DNA of 64,000 bases from Miltoncostaeales bacterium (GCA_030833665.1 JAURGT010000002.1:20851-84850); one strand, 5' to 3'; shown: positions 23,551-33,414, numbered from the stretch's first letter. The notes: generated by a model from the letters alone, not told the origin. Numbers and translations are program-made.

Positions 23551-24177
23551 TCAGCGCACGGCGCTGAGCGTGATGCCGTCCCCGATGGGAAGCACCACCG
23601 TGGCGAGGCCGGGCTCGGCCATCGCGCCTTCGGCGAAGTCGCGCAGGGCGGCCACCTGGGCGGCGTCGCCCTGGCCGCCGAAGATGTTGTCGGCCACGAT
23701 GAGTCCCCCGGGGCGCACGAGGCGCGCGCACTCGCGCAGGTAGGCGCGATACGCCGGCTTGTCGGCGTCGATGTACGCCAGGTCGTAGCCCGGGCCGAGG
23801 GCTGCGAGGGTTTCGAGCGCGGGTGCCACGTGGATGGTCACCTCGTCGTGGTAGCCGGCCTCGCGCAGCACGTCCGCAGCGCGGTCGGCGTGGTCCTGGC
23901 TGATGTCGAGGCAGTCGATGTGACCGTCTGGCGCGAGCGACGGGGCCATCCACAGCGCTGAAGTGCCCACGAACGTGCCGATCTCCAGCACCCGGTGCCC
24001 GCCCGTGGCGCGCACGAGCACGGCCAGCAGGGCGCCGAGCTCGGGGTGGGTCATCATGTTCTCGAGCTCGTGCCCCGCCATCTCCGCCTGCAGGCGCCGC
24101 ACTGCCTCGGGCACGTCGGCGACCCCCTCGAGCCAGGCGTCGAGGTCGGTGTCAATGGGAGTGCGCGAGATGCTCAT
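23551..24177 (-). CDS. SAM-dependent O-methyltransferase (family 3)
   Basis: RVLEIGTFVGTSALWMAPSLAPDGHIDCLDI..LAYIDADKPAYRAYLRECARLVRPGGLIVADNIF. Confidence 0.9.
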   Translation of the reverse strand: MSISRTPIDTDLDAWLEGVADVPEAVRRLQAEMAGHELENMMTHPELGALLAVLVRATGGHRVLEIGTFVGTSALWMAPSLAPDGHIDCLDISQDHADRAADVLREAGYHDEVTIHVAPALETLAALGPGYDLAYIDADKPAYRAYLRECARLVRPGGLIVADNIFGGQGDAAQVAALRDFAEGAMAEPGLATVVLPIGDGITLSAVR

Positions 24178-24941
24178 CGGTTCTCCAGGTGTCGAAGCGG
24201 ATTCAGCGCGAAGGCCCCCAGCACGACCAGCAGCGCGACGGCCGACACCAGGCCGGGCCAGGTGTCGGCCCAGGTGACTGTGCCGGTGAGCTCGGCGCTG
24301 CGCGCGGCGTTGAGGATGTACGTGACCGGGTTGTAGCGGGCCACGGCGCCAAGCCACCCGTGCATGGCGTCGAGCGGCACGTACGCCACCGACATGAACA
24401 CCGACAGGAACACAACCAGCTGCATGATGGGTGCGGCCTGCACGGTGCGGCTCCGAAGCGCCACCCCGATGGCCCAGAACGACGCCGCGGCGGCGAACAG
24501 GAGGGCGAAGGCGAAGATGAGCAGGGTGGGCCCCACGCCCGGCAGCATCACGCCCCCGATCATCCCGGCGATGAACACGACCACCGTGGTGAGGATGCTC
24601 CGCGCCTGTGCCGCCAACATGGGCCCGAGCACCAGGGCCAGGCGAGGCGCCGGGCTCGACTGCAAGCGGTCGAAGAACCCGCCCTCGAGGTCGCGGGCAA
24701 GGGTCATGCCCGAGTTGATCCCTGCGAAGCCCGCGCCCATGATGGCGGCCATCGGGATCGTGAACGCCAGGTACGACTCGCCGGCGAACTGGGGCAGGGC
24801 ACCAATGCCATGGAAGGCTCCGGCCGTCGCGATGAGGATGAACAGCGGCATCACCAGCGACGGGATGAACACCGACGGCACCCGGCGCACGAGCAGCAGG
24901 TTGCGCCCGGCGAGGCCAAGGCTCACGCTCACCACCCTCAT
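24174..24941 (-). CDS. ABC-2 type transporter permease (second of two)
   Basis: Six hydrophobic segments; LARDLEGGFFDRLQSSPAPRLALVLGP typical of ABC-2/DrrB. Confidence 0.85.
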   Translation of the reverse strand: MRVVSVSLGLAGRNLLLVRRVPSVFIPSLVMPLFILIATAGAFHGIGALPQFAGESYLAFTIPMAAIMGAGFAGINSGMTLARDLEGGFFDRLQSSPAPRLALVLGPMLAAQARSILTTVVVFIAGMIGGVMLPGVGPTLLIFAFALLFAAAASFWAIGVALRSRTVQAAPIMQLVVFLSVFMSVAYVPLDAMHGWLGAVARYNPVTYILNAARSAELTGTVTWADTWPGLVSAVALLVVLGAFALNPLRHLENR

Positions 24942-25729
24942 GCGGCCACCCTCAGCCTGCGCCTGAGCGCGAGCGCCGACGCTCCGATGGTGATGGCGGC
25001 CAGCGCGAGCGCGGTGCCGATGCCGATCAGCGTGGTGCCAACCGTGGCGCCGCCGATGATCTCCAGGCGCATCGACTCCACGAGCCAGCTGATCGGGTTG
25101 ACCCGGGCGACGGCCGCGTACCAGCCGGTCATGGTCTCGATGGGGAAGAAGGCCGACGAGAAGAACAGGAGTGCGAAGAAGAGCGGGAACATGCCCTGCA
25201 CGGCCTCGCCCGACCCGGTGCGAAGCGCGAGGTAGACCCCGAGCCCGCCGACGGCCGCGGCGAAGATGACCGCGATGAGAAGCACGACGAGGAAGCCCGT
25301 GATTCCGCCGTCCACGCGGGCCCCGAAGATCCACGCGATGGCGATGAACAGCACCGCCTGGAACAGGCCAAGGGCCATCGACGCCCCGAGGCGGCCGGTG
25401 AGGATTGCCACGCGCGACGTGGGCGACGCCACGAGGCGATCGAAGAAGCCCCCCTCGATGTCGGTGGCGAAGGCGGCACCGGCAGAGGTCCCGCCGATCA
25501 GCACCCCCTGCACGATGGCGCCGCACACGGCGAAGTCGAGGAACCCGCGCACCGGGGGGAAGCCCGGCACAGCCCCCGGCGCGCCGCCGAAGGAGGCCGT
25601 GAAGATGGCCATGAGCACGAGGGGGAAGAACAGGGCTGGGAACCACGCCTGGGGAAGGCGGATGGTGGTGATGATCGACCGCCACGCGAGGGCGGCGGTC
25701 TGGCGTACCGCCGGGGCCGCGGCCGTCAT
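24938..25729 (-). CDS. ABC-2 type transporter permease (first of two)
   Basis: ATDIEGGFFDRLVASPTSRVAILTGRLG; overlaps neighbours by 4 bp. Confidence 0.85.
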   Translation of the reverse strand: MTAAAPAVRQTAALAWRSIITTIRLPQAWFPALFFPLVLMAIFTASFGGAPGAVPGFPPVRGFLDFAVCGAIVQGVLIGGTSAGAAFATDIEGGFFDRLVASPTSRVAILTGRLGASMALGLFQAVLFIAIAWIFGARVDGGITGFLVVLLIAVIFAAAVGGLGVYLALRTGSGEAVQGMFPLFFALLFFSSAFFPIETMTGWYAAVARVNPISWLVESMRLEIIGGATVGTTLIGIGTALALAAITIGASALALRRRLRVAA

Positions 25730-26697
25730 GCGGCGGGCACTTCGTCGCCAGCACCTTCCAGGTGCCGGCCCGTGCACTTGAGGAAGACGTCGTCGAGGGT
25801 CGGCTCTGCGAGGTCGATCGACTGGAAGCGCACGCCTGCGTCGTCGAGTGCTCGCACGGCGTCGGCCATGGCCGACGACCCGCCCGGCAGCCGCACGCCC
25901 GCACCGCCCTCTGCCGACCCCGGCACGATGGGCCCGAACCGCGAGAGCACGCCCGCGACGTCCTCGGGACTGGAACCGTCTCCGGCGGTCACCGTGAGCA
26001 GGGGCTCGCCGATCTCGGCCTTGAGCGCAGCCGGCGCCCCATCGGCCACGATGCGCCCGCCGTCGATGATCGCCACGCGGTCGGCCAGCTGGTCGGCCTC
26101 CTCGAGGTACTGCGTGGTGAGGAAGATCGTGGTGCCGTGCTCGGCGTTGAGGCGCCGCACCTCTTCCCAGAGCGCCACGCGCGACGTGGGGTCGAGTCCC
26201 GTGGTGGGCTCATCGAGGAAGAGCACCACCGGCTCGTGCACGAGCGAGAGCGCCAGGTCGAGACGGCGCCGCATGCCCCCTGAGTAGGTGCCCACGCGGC
26301 GGTCGGCGGCGTCCTCAAGCCCCACGCGCGCGAGGAGGTCCTCGGCCCGGGCACGGCACTCGGCACGCGCAAGCCCATGCAGCACCCCTTGCAGCCGAAG
26401 CAGTTCGCGCCCCGTCATGTAGGGGTCGATTGCGGCGTCCTGCAGCGCCACGCCGATGCGCCGGCGCACGGCGCCGGGGTCGGCCATGACGTCGTGGCCG
26501 GCGACCATCGCCGTGCCGCTCGTGGGGCGCAGCAGGGTGGTGAGCATGCGCACCGTGGTGCTCTTGCCCGCTCCATTGGGGCCGAGGAAGCCGAAGATGC
26601 CCCCGGACTCCACGACGAGGCTCACGCCGTCCACGGCGCGGATCCCACCCTTGAACTCGCGCACGAGGTCGCGGGTCTCCACTGCCGGTGCACTCAC
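25726..26697 (-). CDS. ABC transporter ATP-binding protein, DrrA-like
   Basis: FGFLGPNGAGKSTTVRMLTTLLRP..YSGGMRRRLDLALSLVHEPVVLFLDEPTTGLDP; GTG start. Confidence 0.93.
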   Translation of the reverse strand: MSAPAVETRDLVREFKGGIRAVDGVSLVVESGGIFGFLGPNGAGKSTTVRMLTTLLRPTSGTAMVAGHDVMADPGAVRRRIGVALQDAAIDPYMTGRELLRLQGVLHGLARAECRARAEDLLARVGLEDAADRRVGTYSGGMRRRLDLALSLVHEPVVLFLDEPTTGLDPTSRVALWEEVRRLNAEHGTTIFLTTQYLEEADQLADRVAIIDGGRIVADGAPAALKAEIGEPLLTVTAGDGSSPEDVAGVLSRFGPIVPGSAEGGAGVRLPGGSSAMADAVRALDDAGVRFQSIDLAEPTLDDVFLKCTGRHLEGAGDEVPAA

Positions 26698-26754
26698 TGC
26701 GCGCACCCTACAGCCATCGCGGGCGCTGCGGGGCGTCGGCGCTAGAGTCAGCCC

Positions 26755-27108
26755 ATGCCGAAGGGGGAGGACCAGGCGGAGAGGCTGGCGCGCCTCGCAC
26801 GCGAGGCGCACGAGCGCGCCGAGGCACTCGACCTTGCCGCCGACGGCAGCGAGGCCAGCGATGCCCACCACCACCCGGCCGAGGCCGCGACCGACGCCGA
26901 GGCGCGCGAGCGCCAGTTGCAGGCGCAGCTCCGTCTCAAGGAGGAGGAGGAGCGGCTTCTGCGCCTTGCAGAGGCGGCGCAGCGCGGCGAGTACGGCACC
27001 TGCATCGACTGCGGCGGCGCCATACCCGAGGCCCGCCTCGAGATCGTCCCCGACGCCGAGCGGTGCGTCGCCTGCCAGGAGGCCGCCTCAGGCGGCCGCC
27101 GGCGCTAG
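26755..27108 (+). CDS. DksA/TraR C4 zinc-finger family protein
   Basis: AAQRGEYGTCIDCGGAIPEARLEIVPDAERCVACQEAA. Confidence 0.9.
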   Translation: MPKGEDQAERLARLAREAHERAEALDLAADGSEASDAHHHPAEAATDAEARERQLQAQLRLKEEEERLLRLAEAAQRGEYGTCIDCGGAIPEARLEIVPDAERCVACQEAASGGRRR

Positions 27109-28049
27109 GCGGGGGCCGACTTCCCCGTGACCGGGCGCGCCAGACGCCAGAGTGCCGCGATGCCGACGCCCCACACCAGTCCGGCCACGCCGACGTGGAA
27201 TACCACGACCTCCCAGGGCAGCTGCGTGCGCCACTGCACCTCGCCGATGACCACCTGGATGATGAACAGGGGGATGAAGAGCAGGGCGGGCACCATGAAC
27301 CCCCGGTCGTCGCGCCGCCGCCGCGCGACGAAGGCGATGATCAGGCCCACGACCCCGAGCACGATCACCGCCCGCACATGCCAGTACGCCGCGGCGTCGA
27401 TGCTTCCGATGCGGTGCGTGACGTCGGGGTCGCCCGAGTGGGGCCCCGCCGCCGTCGTGAGCACGCCGGTGGTGAGGGTGGTGGCGAGCGCGGCCACGCC
27501 CAGGAACGCCAGCCAGCCGGATGCCGCGGCGACCGCGCGTCGCACGCCTCGCACCACGTCGTCGGCACCGAGGAATGCGATCACGCCTGCGCCGAGCGCG
27601 ACGAGCGACAGCAGGAAGTGCGATCCCACCAGAAGCGGGTGCAGCTCGAACGCGACCGTAACCGCCCCGAGGGGCACCTGCGCCACGGTGGCGACTGCCG
27701 CGACGATGGCCGAGGCGCGCGTGCCGCCCGAGGTCGCGCGCGAGAAGATCACGACGATGGCCGCCAGCACGGCGAATGCCATCACCACGCCCGACAACAT
27801 GCGGTTCGTGTACTCGATCCACGCGTTGGCATCCATGGCGGGGATCACGCTGGTGTTCTCGCAGAGCGGCCAGTCCGTGCAGCCGAGGCCCGAATCCGTG
27901 AGCCTCACGATGCCCCCGCTCGGGATGATCACCCAGAGCAGGACCATGGCGATGCCGGTGATCCAGCGCACCCCTTGCGGTGAGGTGAGCCTCGCCCAGG
28001 CGCGCCCAAGGCCACCGGTCGGCGGCGCGGTCTCGGGATGGGTGGACAC
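27105..28049 (-). CDS. ctaA: Heme A synthase (COX15/CtaA)
   Basis: GGIVRLTDSGLGCTDWPLCENTSVIP..WIEYTNRMLSGVV..TVAFELHPLLVGSHFLLSL..DPDVTHRIGSIDAAAYWHV. Confidence 0.92.
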   Translation of the reverse strand: MSTHPETAPPTGGLGRAWARLTSPQGVRWITGIAMVLLWVIIPSGGIVRLTDSGLGCTDWPLCENTSVIPAMDANAWIEYTNRMLSGVVMAFAVLAAIVVIFSRATSGGTRASAIVAAVATVAQVPLGAVTVAFELHPLLVGSHFLLSLVALGAGVIAFLGADDVVRGVRRAVAAASGWLAFLGVAALATTLTTGVLTTAAGPHSGDPDVTHRIGSIDAAAYWHVRAVIVLGVVGLIIAFVARRRRDDRGFMVPALLFIPLFIIQVVIGEVQWRTQLPWEVVVFHVGVAGLVWGVGIAALWRLARPVTGKSAPA

Positions 28050-28055
28050 GCCACG

Positions 28056-28622
28056 ATGGTAGACCCGCCTGCACCCGTGCAGAGCGGGACGACCGTCCGT
28101 ACCGAGCGCGACGATGCGCCCCCGCGTGGGCTGGGCATCGGCCTTGGCATCACCGTGCTCGCCGTGGGCGTGGCGGTGGCGTTCGGGTCCCTCGCCGGGG
28201 CACCGGCGCAGGTGGCCACCGACGTGGTGACGGCCCAGGCACAGCCGCCCGAGGCGGGTGCACCGCCCACCACGAACGGCGGCAGGCCGTTGGCAGCGGC
28301 CTTCGGTGTGCCCTTCCCGGATCTCGCGGCCCGCCTCGGATGGCAGCCGGTGGGCCGCCGCGACGACGTGGTGGATGGGCGCGAGGTGCGCACCGTGGTG
28401 TACGCGCGCGCGGGTCGGCGACTTGCCTGGTCGGTCATCGACGGCGCGCCCGTGCCGGTGCCGCCCGGCGCCACGTCGGTGCCCGTGCGCGGGCCGGGCA
28501 CAGCGCAGTTCGAGTCGGGCGGGCGCACGGCGGTGCTCACCACCCGCGGGGGCCACTCGGTGGTCGTATCCGCTGCGGGCGTGTCGCCCGTCGCCCTCGT
28601 GAGGGCGGCGCGCGCGCAGTGA
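28056..28622 (+). CDS. Membrane-anchored protein with anti-sigma-like C-terminal sensor region (hypothetical)
   Basis: Single TM; VYARAGRRLAWSVIDGAPVPVPPG..VLTTRGGHSVVVSA resembles the periplasmic part of actinobacterial anti-sigma proteins; no N-terminal zf-HC2. Confidence 0.5.
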   Translation: MVDPPAPVQSGTTVRTERDDAPPRGLGIGLGITVLAVGVAVAFGSLAGAPAQVATDVVTAQAQPPEAGAPPTTNGGRPLAAAFGVPFPDLAARLGWQPVGRRDDVVDGREVRTVVYARAGRRLAWSVIDGAPVPVPPGATSVPVRGPGTAQFESGGRTAVLTTRGGHSVVVSAAGVSPVALVRAARAQ

Positions 28623-29944
28623 GCATGCGACCGCGACGTGCCAAGCCCCCGGGCCCCGGCCCCGAGGAGGCCCTTCCCGGCGACGCCCTCGTGCTGCGCG
28701 CGGCCGAGGAGTCGCTCTCGGGCCGCCGATCGGGGATCCGTCGCTTCACGCCTTTCCTCGGACCGGCCTTCATCGCGGCCGTCGCATACATCGATCCGGG
28801 CAACTTCGCCACCAACATGGCGGCGGGAGCGGAGTTCGGCTTCCTGCTGCTGTGGGTGATCGTGGCTGCCGTGCTCATGTCGATGATCATCCAGTCGATG
28901 TCGGCGAAGCTCGGCATCGCGTCGGGCATGAACCTCGCCGAGGCGTGCCGCGCCCGCTACAGCAGGCCCGTGCGCCTGGGCCTCTGGCTGCAGGCCGAGC
29001 TCGTGGCAATGGCCACTGACGTCGCCGAGTTCGTCGGCGCCGCACTCGGCCTGTACCTGCTGTTCGGAATCCCGCTGCTGCCCGCTGCGGTCATCACGGC
29101 CGTTGCCTCGTACGCCATCCTCGCGATGCAGGCGCGTGGCTTCCGGAGGCTCGAGGCGATCATCGCCGCGTTCGTGGGCGTCATCGTGGTGGCCTTCGCG
29201 GTGCAGGTGTTCCTCGCGGGGCCGTCGCCGTCCGAGGTGGCCACGGGCCTCCTGCCCGGCTTCGACGGCACGGGAAGCGTGCTGCTGGCCGTGGGCATCC
29301 TCGGCGCCACGGTGATGCCCCACGTGATCTACCTGCACTCGGCGCTCACCCAGCGTCGCGTTCCCGTGGTCGACCCGGCCGCCAAGAAGCGCCTGTTCCG
29401 GTTCGAGGTCGTGGACGTGATCATCGCGATGACCATCGCCGGGCTCGTGAACATCTCGATGCTGGTCATCGCCGCCACGGTCTTCAACTCGGCGGGCATG
29501 ACAGGCGTGGGGGAGGACCTCACGGAGGTGTACGAGGGCCTCGGGAACGTGGTGGGCAACAACGCCGACGTGCTCTTCGGCGTCGCGCTGCTGGCATCGG
29601 GCCTGTCCTCCTCGAGCATCGGCACGCTCGCAGGCCAGGTCGTGATGGAGGGCTTCCTGCAGCGCCGCATCCCCGTGTGGCTGCGGCGGGCCATAACGAT
29701 GGCGCCTGCCTTCATCATCATCGCCCTGGGCGTCGACCCGGTGCTCGCCCTGGTCATCTCGCAGGTCATCCTGTCGTTCGGCATCCCCTTCGCCCTCATC
29801 CCCCTGCTGCAGGCCACGGCCGATCGGCAGGTGATGGGCGTGCTCGTGAACCGGCGCATCACGACCATCCTCGGCATCGCGATCGCCGTCGTGGTGATCG
29901 GCCTCAATACTGTGCTGCTGGTGCTCACGTTCTCTGGGGTCTGA
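28619..29944 (+). CDS. mntH: Nramp family Mn2+/Fe2+ transporter
   Basis: FIAAVAYIDPGNFATNMAAGAEFGF..ATVMPHVIYLHSALTQ (DPGN and MPH motifs); start GTG 28619 or ATG 28625. Confidence 0.93.
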   Translation: MSMRPRRAKPPGPGPEEALPGDALVLRAAEESLSGRRSGIRRFTPFLGPAFIAAVAYIDPGNFATNMAAGAEFGFLLLWVIVAAVLMSMIIQSMSAKLGIASGMNLAEACRARYSRPVRLGLWLQAELVAMATDVAEFVGAALGLYLLFGIPLLPAAVITAVASYAILAMQARGFRRLEAIIAAFVGVIVVAFAVQVFLAGPSPSEVATGLLPGFDGTGSVLLAVGILGATVMPHVIYLHSALTQRRVPVVDPAAKKRLFRFEVVDVIIAMTIAGLVNISMLVIAATVFNSAGMTGVGEDLTEVYEGLGNVVGNNADVLFGVALLASGLSSSSIGTLAGQVVMEGFLQRRIPVWLRRAITMAPAFIIIALGVDPVLALVISQVILSFGIPFALIPLLQATADRQVMGVLVNRRITTILGIAIAVVVIGLNTVLLVLTFSGV

Positions 29945-31329
29945 TGGTGGGTCGCGTTGCGATGCGCACCCTGGTGGTCGTCGCTCTCGCGGTCGCCCTC
30001 GCGCTGCCCGCCTCCGCGTGGGCGGCGGTGGCGGTGACGCCGGCGGGTGGCGCGACCGTGGCCGTGGCTCCCGCGTCGGTGCGCGTTGCGCAGTCGGCTC
30101 CGCTCGAGGCGACCCTGGCGCGCGCGCAGGTGCGCGGGCCCGCGGGGGCGGTGTCAACGGCCGTCGTGGTGGGCGCGGACGACCCGCAGGCGATGGTCAT
30201 CGCCGTGCCGCGCGACGGGGCAGGCACGTACCGGGTGGCATGGTCGGGCATGACCACCGACGGTCATGCCTTCGCGGGCACCAGCAGCTTCGCAGTGCGC
30301 GCCGCGCAGGCCGCGGCGGGCCCCGTGGTCCCGGAGGGGTCCGATGGTGCCGGCCCGCTCGCCGTGATCGCCCGCCTGCTCGTGCTGATCGGCGTGCTGG
30401 GAACGGCCGGGATTGCGCTCGCGCGCGAGTGGGTGATGGCGCGCGCATGGTCCGCGGGGGGCGTGGCACCGCCCGCGGCCGAGGGCGCGGAGCGGTTGAG
30501 GGATGATGCGCTGCGCGCGGCCCCGGGGCCCGTGCGTGCGTGGTGGCGCGCATGGTGGGGGCTGCTGGCGGCCTGGGTGGTGGGCCTGGTCATCGCGCTC
30601 CCCGTGCAGGGCGCGGCGGTGGGCGGCGCGTGGAGTGACCTGCTGGGAGGCACCCGGTGGGGTACCGCCTGGATCGGCCTGCTCGCGCTCGCCATCGTGG
30701 GAGCCGCGGCCGCTGCGGTGCTGCGCCCTGGGGATATGCCGCTGGCGCCCGGCGGCGCCCGCATGTACGCCCTCGCGCTCCCCGGCCTCGCCGGGGCCGT
30801 GCTGCTCTCATGGTCGGGGCACGCGGCCAGCGGCAGCGACGCCACGCTCGGCACGCTCCTCGACATCGCGCACGGCTGGGCCACCGCGGCCTGGCTCGGC
30901 GGCCTGGTGATGCTGATGGTGCTCGCGCTGCCCCTTCTCGCCCGCCTTGCGGAGCCGGATCGCGTGCGGCTCGGGGCCGGGGTGGTGGTGCGCTTCTCAT
31001 CGGTCGCCGTGGCGGCCGTGGTGGTGCTCGTGATCACGGGCGTCTACCGGGCGCTCGCCGAGCTGCCGTCGCTCTCTGCCCTCTGGACCACCGACTACGG
31101 GCTCGCGCTGCTCGCCAAGCTGGTGGTGTTCGGCATCATGCTCGTGCTCGCCGCATGGAATCGCCTCGTTCTGCATCCACGGCTCGAGCGGGTGGCGCTG
31201 GGCCTGGAGCCGGAGGGGGCGTCCAACGGCCTGCCGGCGCTCGTGGCGAGCGTGCGCGCTGAGGTGCTGCTGGGCGCGGCCGTGCTCGCCGCCGTGGCGG
31301 TGATGGTGGCCCTCATGCCCCCGACCTGA
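29944..31329 (+). CDS. CopC-CopD fusion (copper-resistance type membrane protein)
   Basis: Signal peptide, CopC-like segment with TTDGHAFAGTSSFAV, then multi-TM CopD domain SWSGHAASG..DIAHGWATAAWLGGLVML. Confidence 0.82.
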   Translation: MVGRVAMRTLVVVALAVALALPASAWAAVAVTPAGGATVAVAPASVRVAQSAPLEATLARAQVRGPAGAVSTAVVVGADDPQAMVIAVPRDGAGTYRVAWSGMTTDGHAFAGTSSFAVRAAQAAAGPVVPEGSDGAGPLAVIARLLVLIGVLGTAGIALAREWVMARAWSAGGVAPPAAEGAERLRDDALRAAPGPVRAWWRAWWGLLAAWVVGLVIALPVQGAAVGGAWSDLLGGTRWGTAWIGLLALAIVGAAAAAVLRPGDMPLAPGGARMYALALPGLAGAVLLSWSGHAASGSDATLGTLLDIAHGWATAAWLGGLVMLMVLALPLLARLAEPDRVRLGAGVVVRFSSVAVAAVVVLVITGVYRALAELPSLSALWTTDYGLALLAKLVVFGIMLVLAAWNRLVLHPRLERVALGLEPEGASNGLPALVASVRAEVLLGAAVLAAVAVMVALMPPT

Positions 31330-31345
31330 GGGGCATCATCTGGCC

Positions 31346-32635
31346 ATGGTCGATGACGTCGCGCGCGCGCGCGTGTTCGAGGTGGATGAGGTGGTGAGCG
31401 CGCTCGAGCGCGTGATCAGCGAGAACACGCGCACGGTGTATATCCGCGGGGAGGTGGTGAACCTGCGGTCCGGGCGCGACGGCCGCCTCCTGTGGTTCCG
31501 GCTGGAGGATCCCCGCGAGGGCCACGACGCCCGCGTGGACTGCTTCGCCTACGCAACGGACGTCGAGCACGGGCACGAGCTGGCCGACGGCGCCATGGTG
31601 CAGGCCGTCGCCCGACCGGAGTTCTCGCGCCGCGACGGGCGCCTGATCATTCGTCTCAGGCGCATCGAGCCAGCCGGCGAGGGCGAGATCCTGCGCATGA
31701 TCGAGGAGCGCAGGCGACGCCTGGGGGCGGAGGGGCTGTTCGATGAGGCCATCAAGCGTCCGTTGCCCTTCCTGCCGACCGGCGTGGGGCTGGTGACCGC
31801 CGCCGGCAGCGCGGCGCGCGCCGACGTGCTGATGCGCATCGAGGGCAGGTTCCCCATGCGCGTGGTGGTGGCGCACGCCGCGATGCAGGGCGCCGCGTGC
31901 GTGGCAGAGGTGACCCGGGCGATCGCCGCGCTCGACGCCGACCCGCGCGTCGACGTGATCATCGTCGCGCGCGGCGGCGGGTCGCTCCAGGACCTCCTGC
32001 CCTTCAGCGACGAGACGGTGGTGCGCGCCGTCCGCGCGTCGTCCACCCCGGTGGTGGCTGGCATTGGCCACGACCCCGACACCACCCTCGCATGCCTGGC
32101 CGCCGATGCCCGCGGCGCCACGCCAACGGCCGCCGCCGACCTCGTGGTTCCCGATCGCGCCCTGATGCTGGAGGACCTCGATGCCCTCCGTCGCCGGCTG
32201 GCGGGAGGGGCGCTGCGCGCCGCGGGCCGGGCGCGCCGGGAGCTCGACCTCATCGCGGCGCGCCCGGGGCTCGTGCGCCCCCATGACGCCGTGGTGCGCC
32301 GCCCGCTCGAGGCGGCGGGCGCCCTCGGGGCGCGCCTGGGGCGGGCCGCGCGAGATGCCGTGGTGATGCCCGGCCGCGACCTGCGGGCACTGCGCGCCCG
32401 CCGCATGCTCGCCATCGGGGCCGCCGATACCGGATCGGCCGCGCGGCTGGCCGTGCACACCGCCCGACTTGCCGCATGCGACCCGGCGCGCCCGCTGGCC
32501 GAGGGCTTCGCCCTGGTGCGCGATGACGCCGGCGCCCTCGTGCAGTCGGCCGGATCGCTCCCCGCGGGGATGCTGCTGTCACTGCAATTCCGCGACGGCC
32601 TGGTGGCCGCGCGGGTGGAGGAGGAGGACGCCTGA
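31346..32635 (+). CDS. xseA: Exodeoxyribonuclease VII large subunit
   Basis: VYIRGEVVNLRSGRDGRLLWFRLED..VGLVTAAGSAARADVL..IIVARGGGSLQDLLPFSDETVVRA..GIGHDPDTTLACLAAD. Confidence 0.95.
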   Translation: MVDDVARARVFEVDEVVSALERVISENTRTVYIRGEVVNLRSGRDGRLLWFRLEDPREGHDARVDCFAYATDVEHGHELADGAMVQAVARPEFSRRDGRLIIRLRRIEPAGEGEILRMIEERRRRLGAEGLFDEAIKRPLPFLPTGVGLVTAAGSAARADVLMRIEGRFPMRVVVAHAAMQGAACVAEVTRAIAALDADPRVDVIIVARGGGSLQDLLPFSDETVVRAVRASSTPVVAGIGHDPDTTLACLAADARGATPTAAADLVVPDRALMLEDLDALRRRLAGGALRAAGRARRELDLIAARPGLVRPHDAVVRRPLEAAGALGARLGRAARDAVVMPGRDLRALRARRMLAIGAADTGSAARLAVHTARLAACDPARPLAEGFALVRDDAGALVQSAGSLPAGMLLSLQFRDGLVAARVEEEDA

Positions 32636-32901
32636 TGGGCGACGCCGTGCCCGATCTCTCGTCGATCGAGATCACCGAGCCGGGGGACATCCCCGAGGGG
32701 GTTCCCTTCGAGGACGCCATGTCCGAGCTCGAGGACTGCGTCGACCGCCTCGAGTCAGGCGACGCCGGCCTCGACGAGGCCCTGCGCCTCTTCCGTCGGG
32801 GTGCGGCCCTGCAGGCCTGGTGCGAGGCGCGGCTCGAGGCCATCCGCGCGCAGGTGGAGGATCTCACCGGCGGCGAGCCCGGCGAGGGAGTCGGCTCCTA
32901 G
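32635..32901 (+). CDS. xseB: Exodeoxyribonuclease VII small subunit
   Basis: PFEDAMSELEDCVDRLESGDAGLDEALRLFRRGAALQAWCEARL. Confidence 0.92.
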   Translation: MGDAVPDLSSIEITEPGDIPEGVPFEDAMSELEDCVDRLESGDAGLDEALRLFRRGAALQAWCEARLEAIRAQVEDLTGGEPGEGVGS

Positions 32902-32904
32902 CGG

Positions 32905-33405
32905 TCAGGCACTGTCGGCGCGCGACCACAGGGGCTTGCGCGCCGTGGCGAAGGGCAGCCACGCGGTCTGGCGGAGGATCGTTACCCCCTCGCTCCTCTC
33001 GAGCGCGACGATCCACTGGCGCGAGCGCAGGTCGGTCATTCCGGCGGCGAAGGCGAGCCCCGCGAGCAGCGCCGCGAACTGCACCCACACGAAGAGGGCG
33101 ACGACGATGAGGAGGAGCGCGATCAGCGCGGGGAGCGCGGCGCGCCGCAGCGTTGCCGAGTCGGGCTCTGGCACGAGGTCTGCCGGCGCGGGTGGCGCGT
33201 CACGCACGGCGTTGCGCAGCCACCCGCCGCTTACCACCACCTGTGCGAGGCCGAAGACCAGCGCGACGATGATGAAGGGGATGATCGCGCGCCCCGCGCC
33301 GCCCTCGATCATGACCGAGGCGGCGACGACCCCCGCGACGCCCGCGCCGGCAAGCCCCCATCCGTCGATGGCGAGGTCGCGGGAGATGGGCGAGACGGCG
33401 GGCAC
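32905..33405 (-). CDS. Hypothetical membrane protein (four hydrophobic segments)
   Basis: ORF 166 aa, downstream of and co-directional with the propeller protein gene. Confidence 0.55.
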   Translation of the reverse strand: MPAVSPISRDLAIDGWGLAGAGVAGVVAASVMIEGGAGRAIIPFIIVALVFGLAQVVVSGGWLRNAVRDAPPAPADLVPEPDSATLRRAALPALIALLLIVVALFVWVQFAALLAGLAFAAGMTDLRSRQWIVALERSEGVTILRQTAWLPFATARKPLWSRADSA

Positions 33406-33414
33406 TGCGCGGGA

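Noticed and set aside
27929-30157. 742-aa minus-strand ORF across ctaA/mntH
   Set aside because: His/Arg/Asp-rich translation of the antisense strand; no domain or start context.
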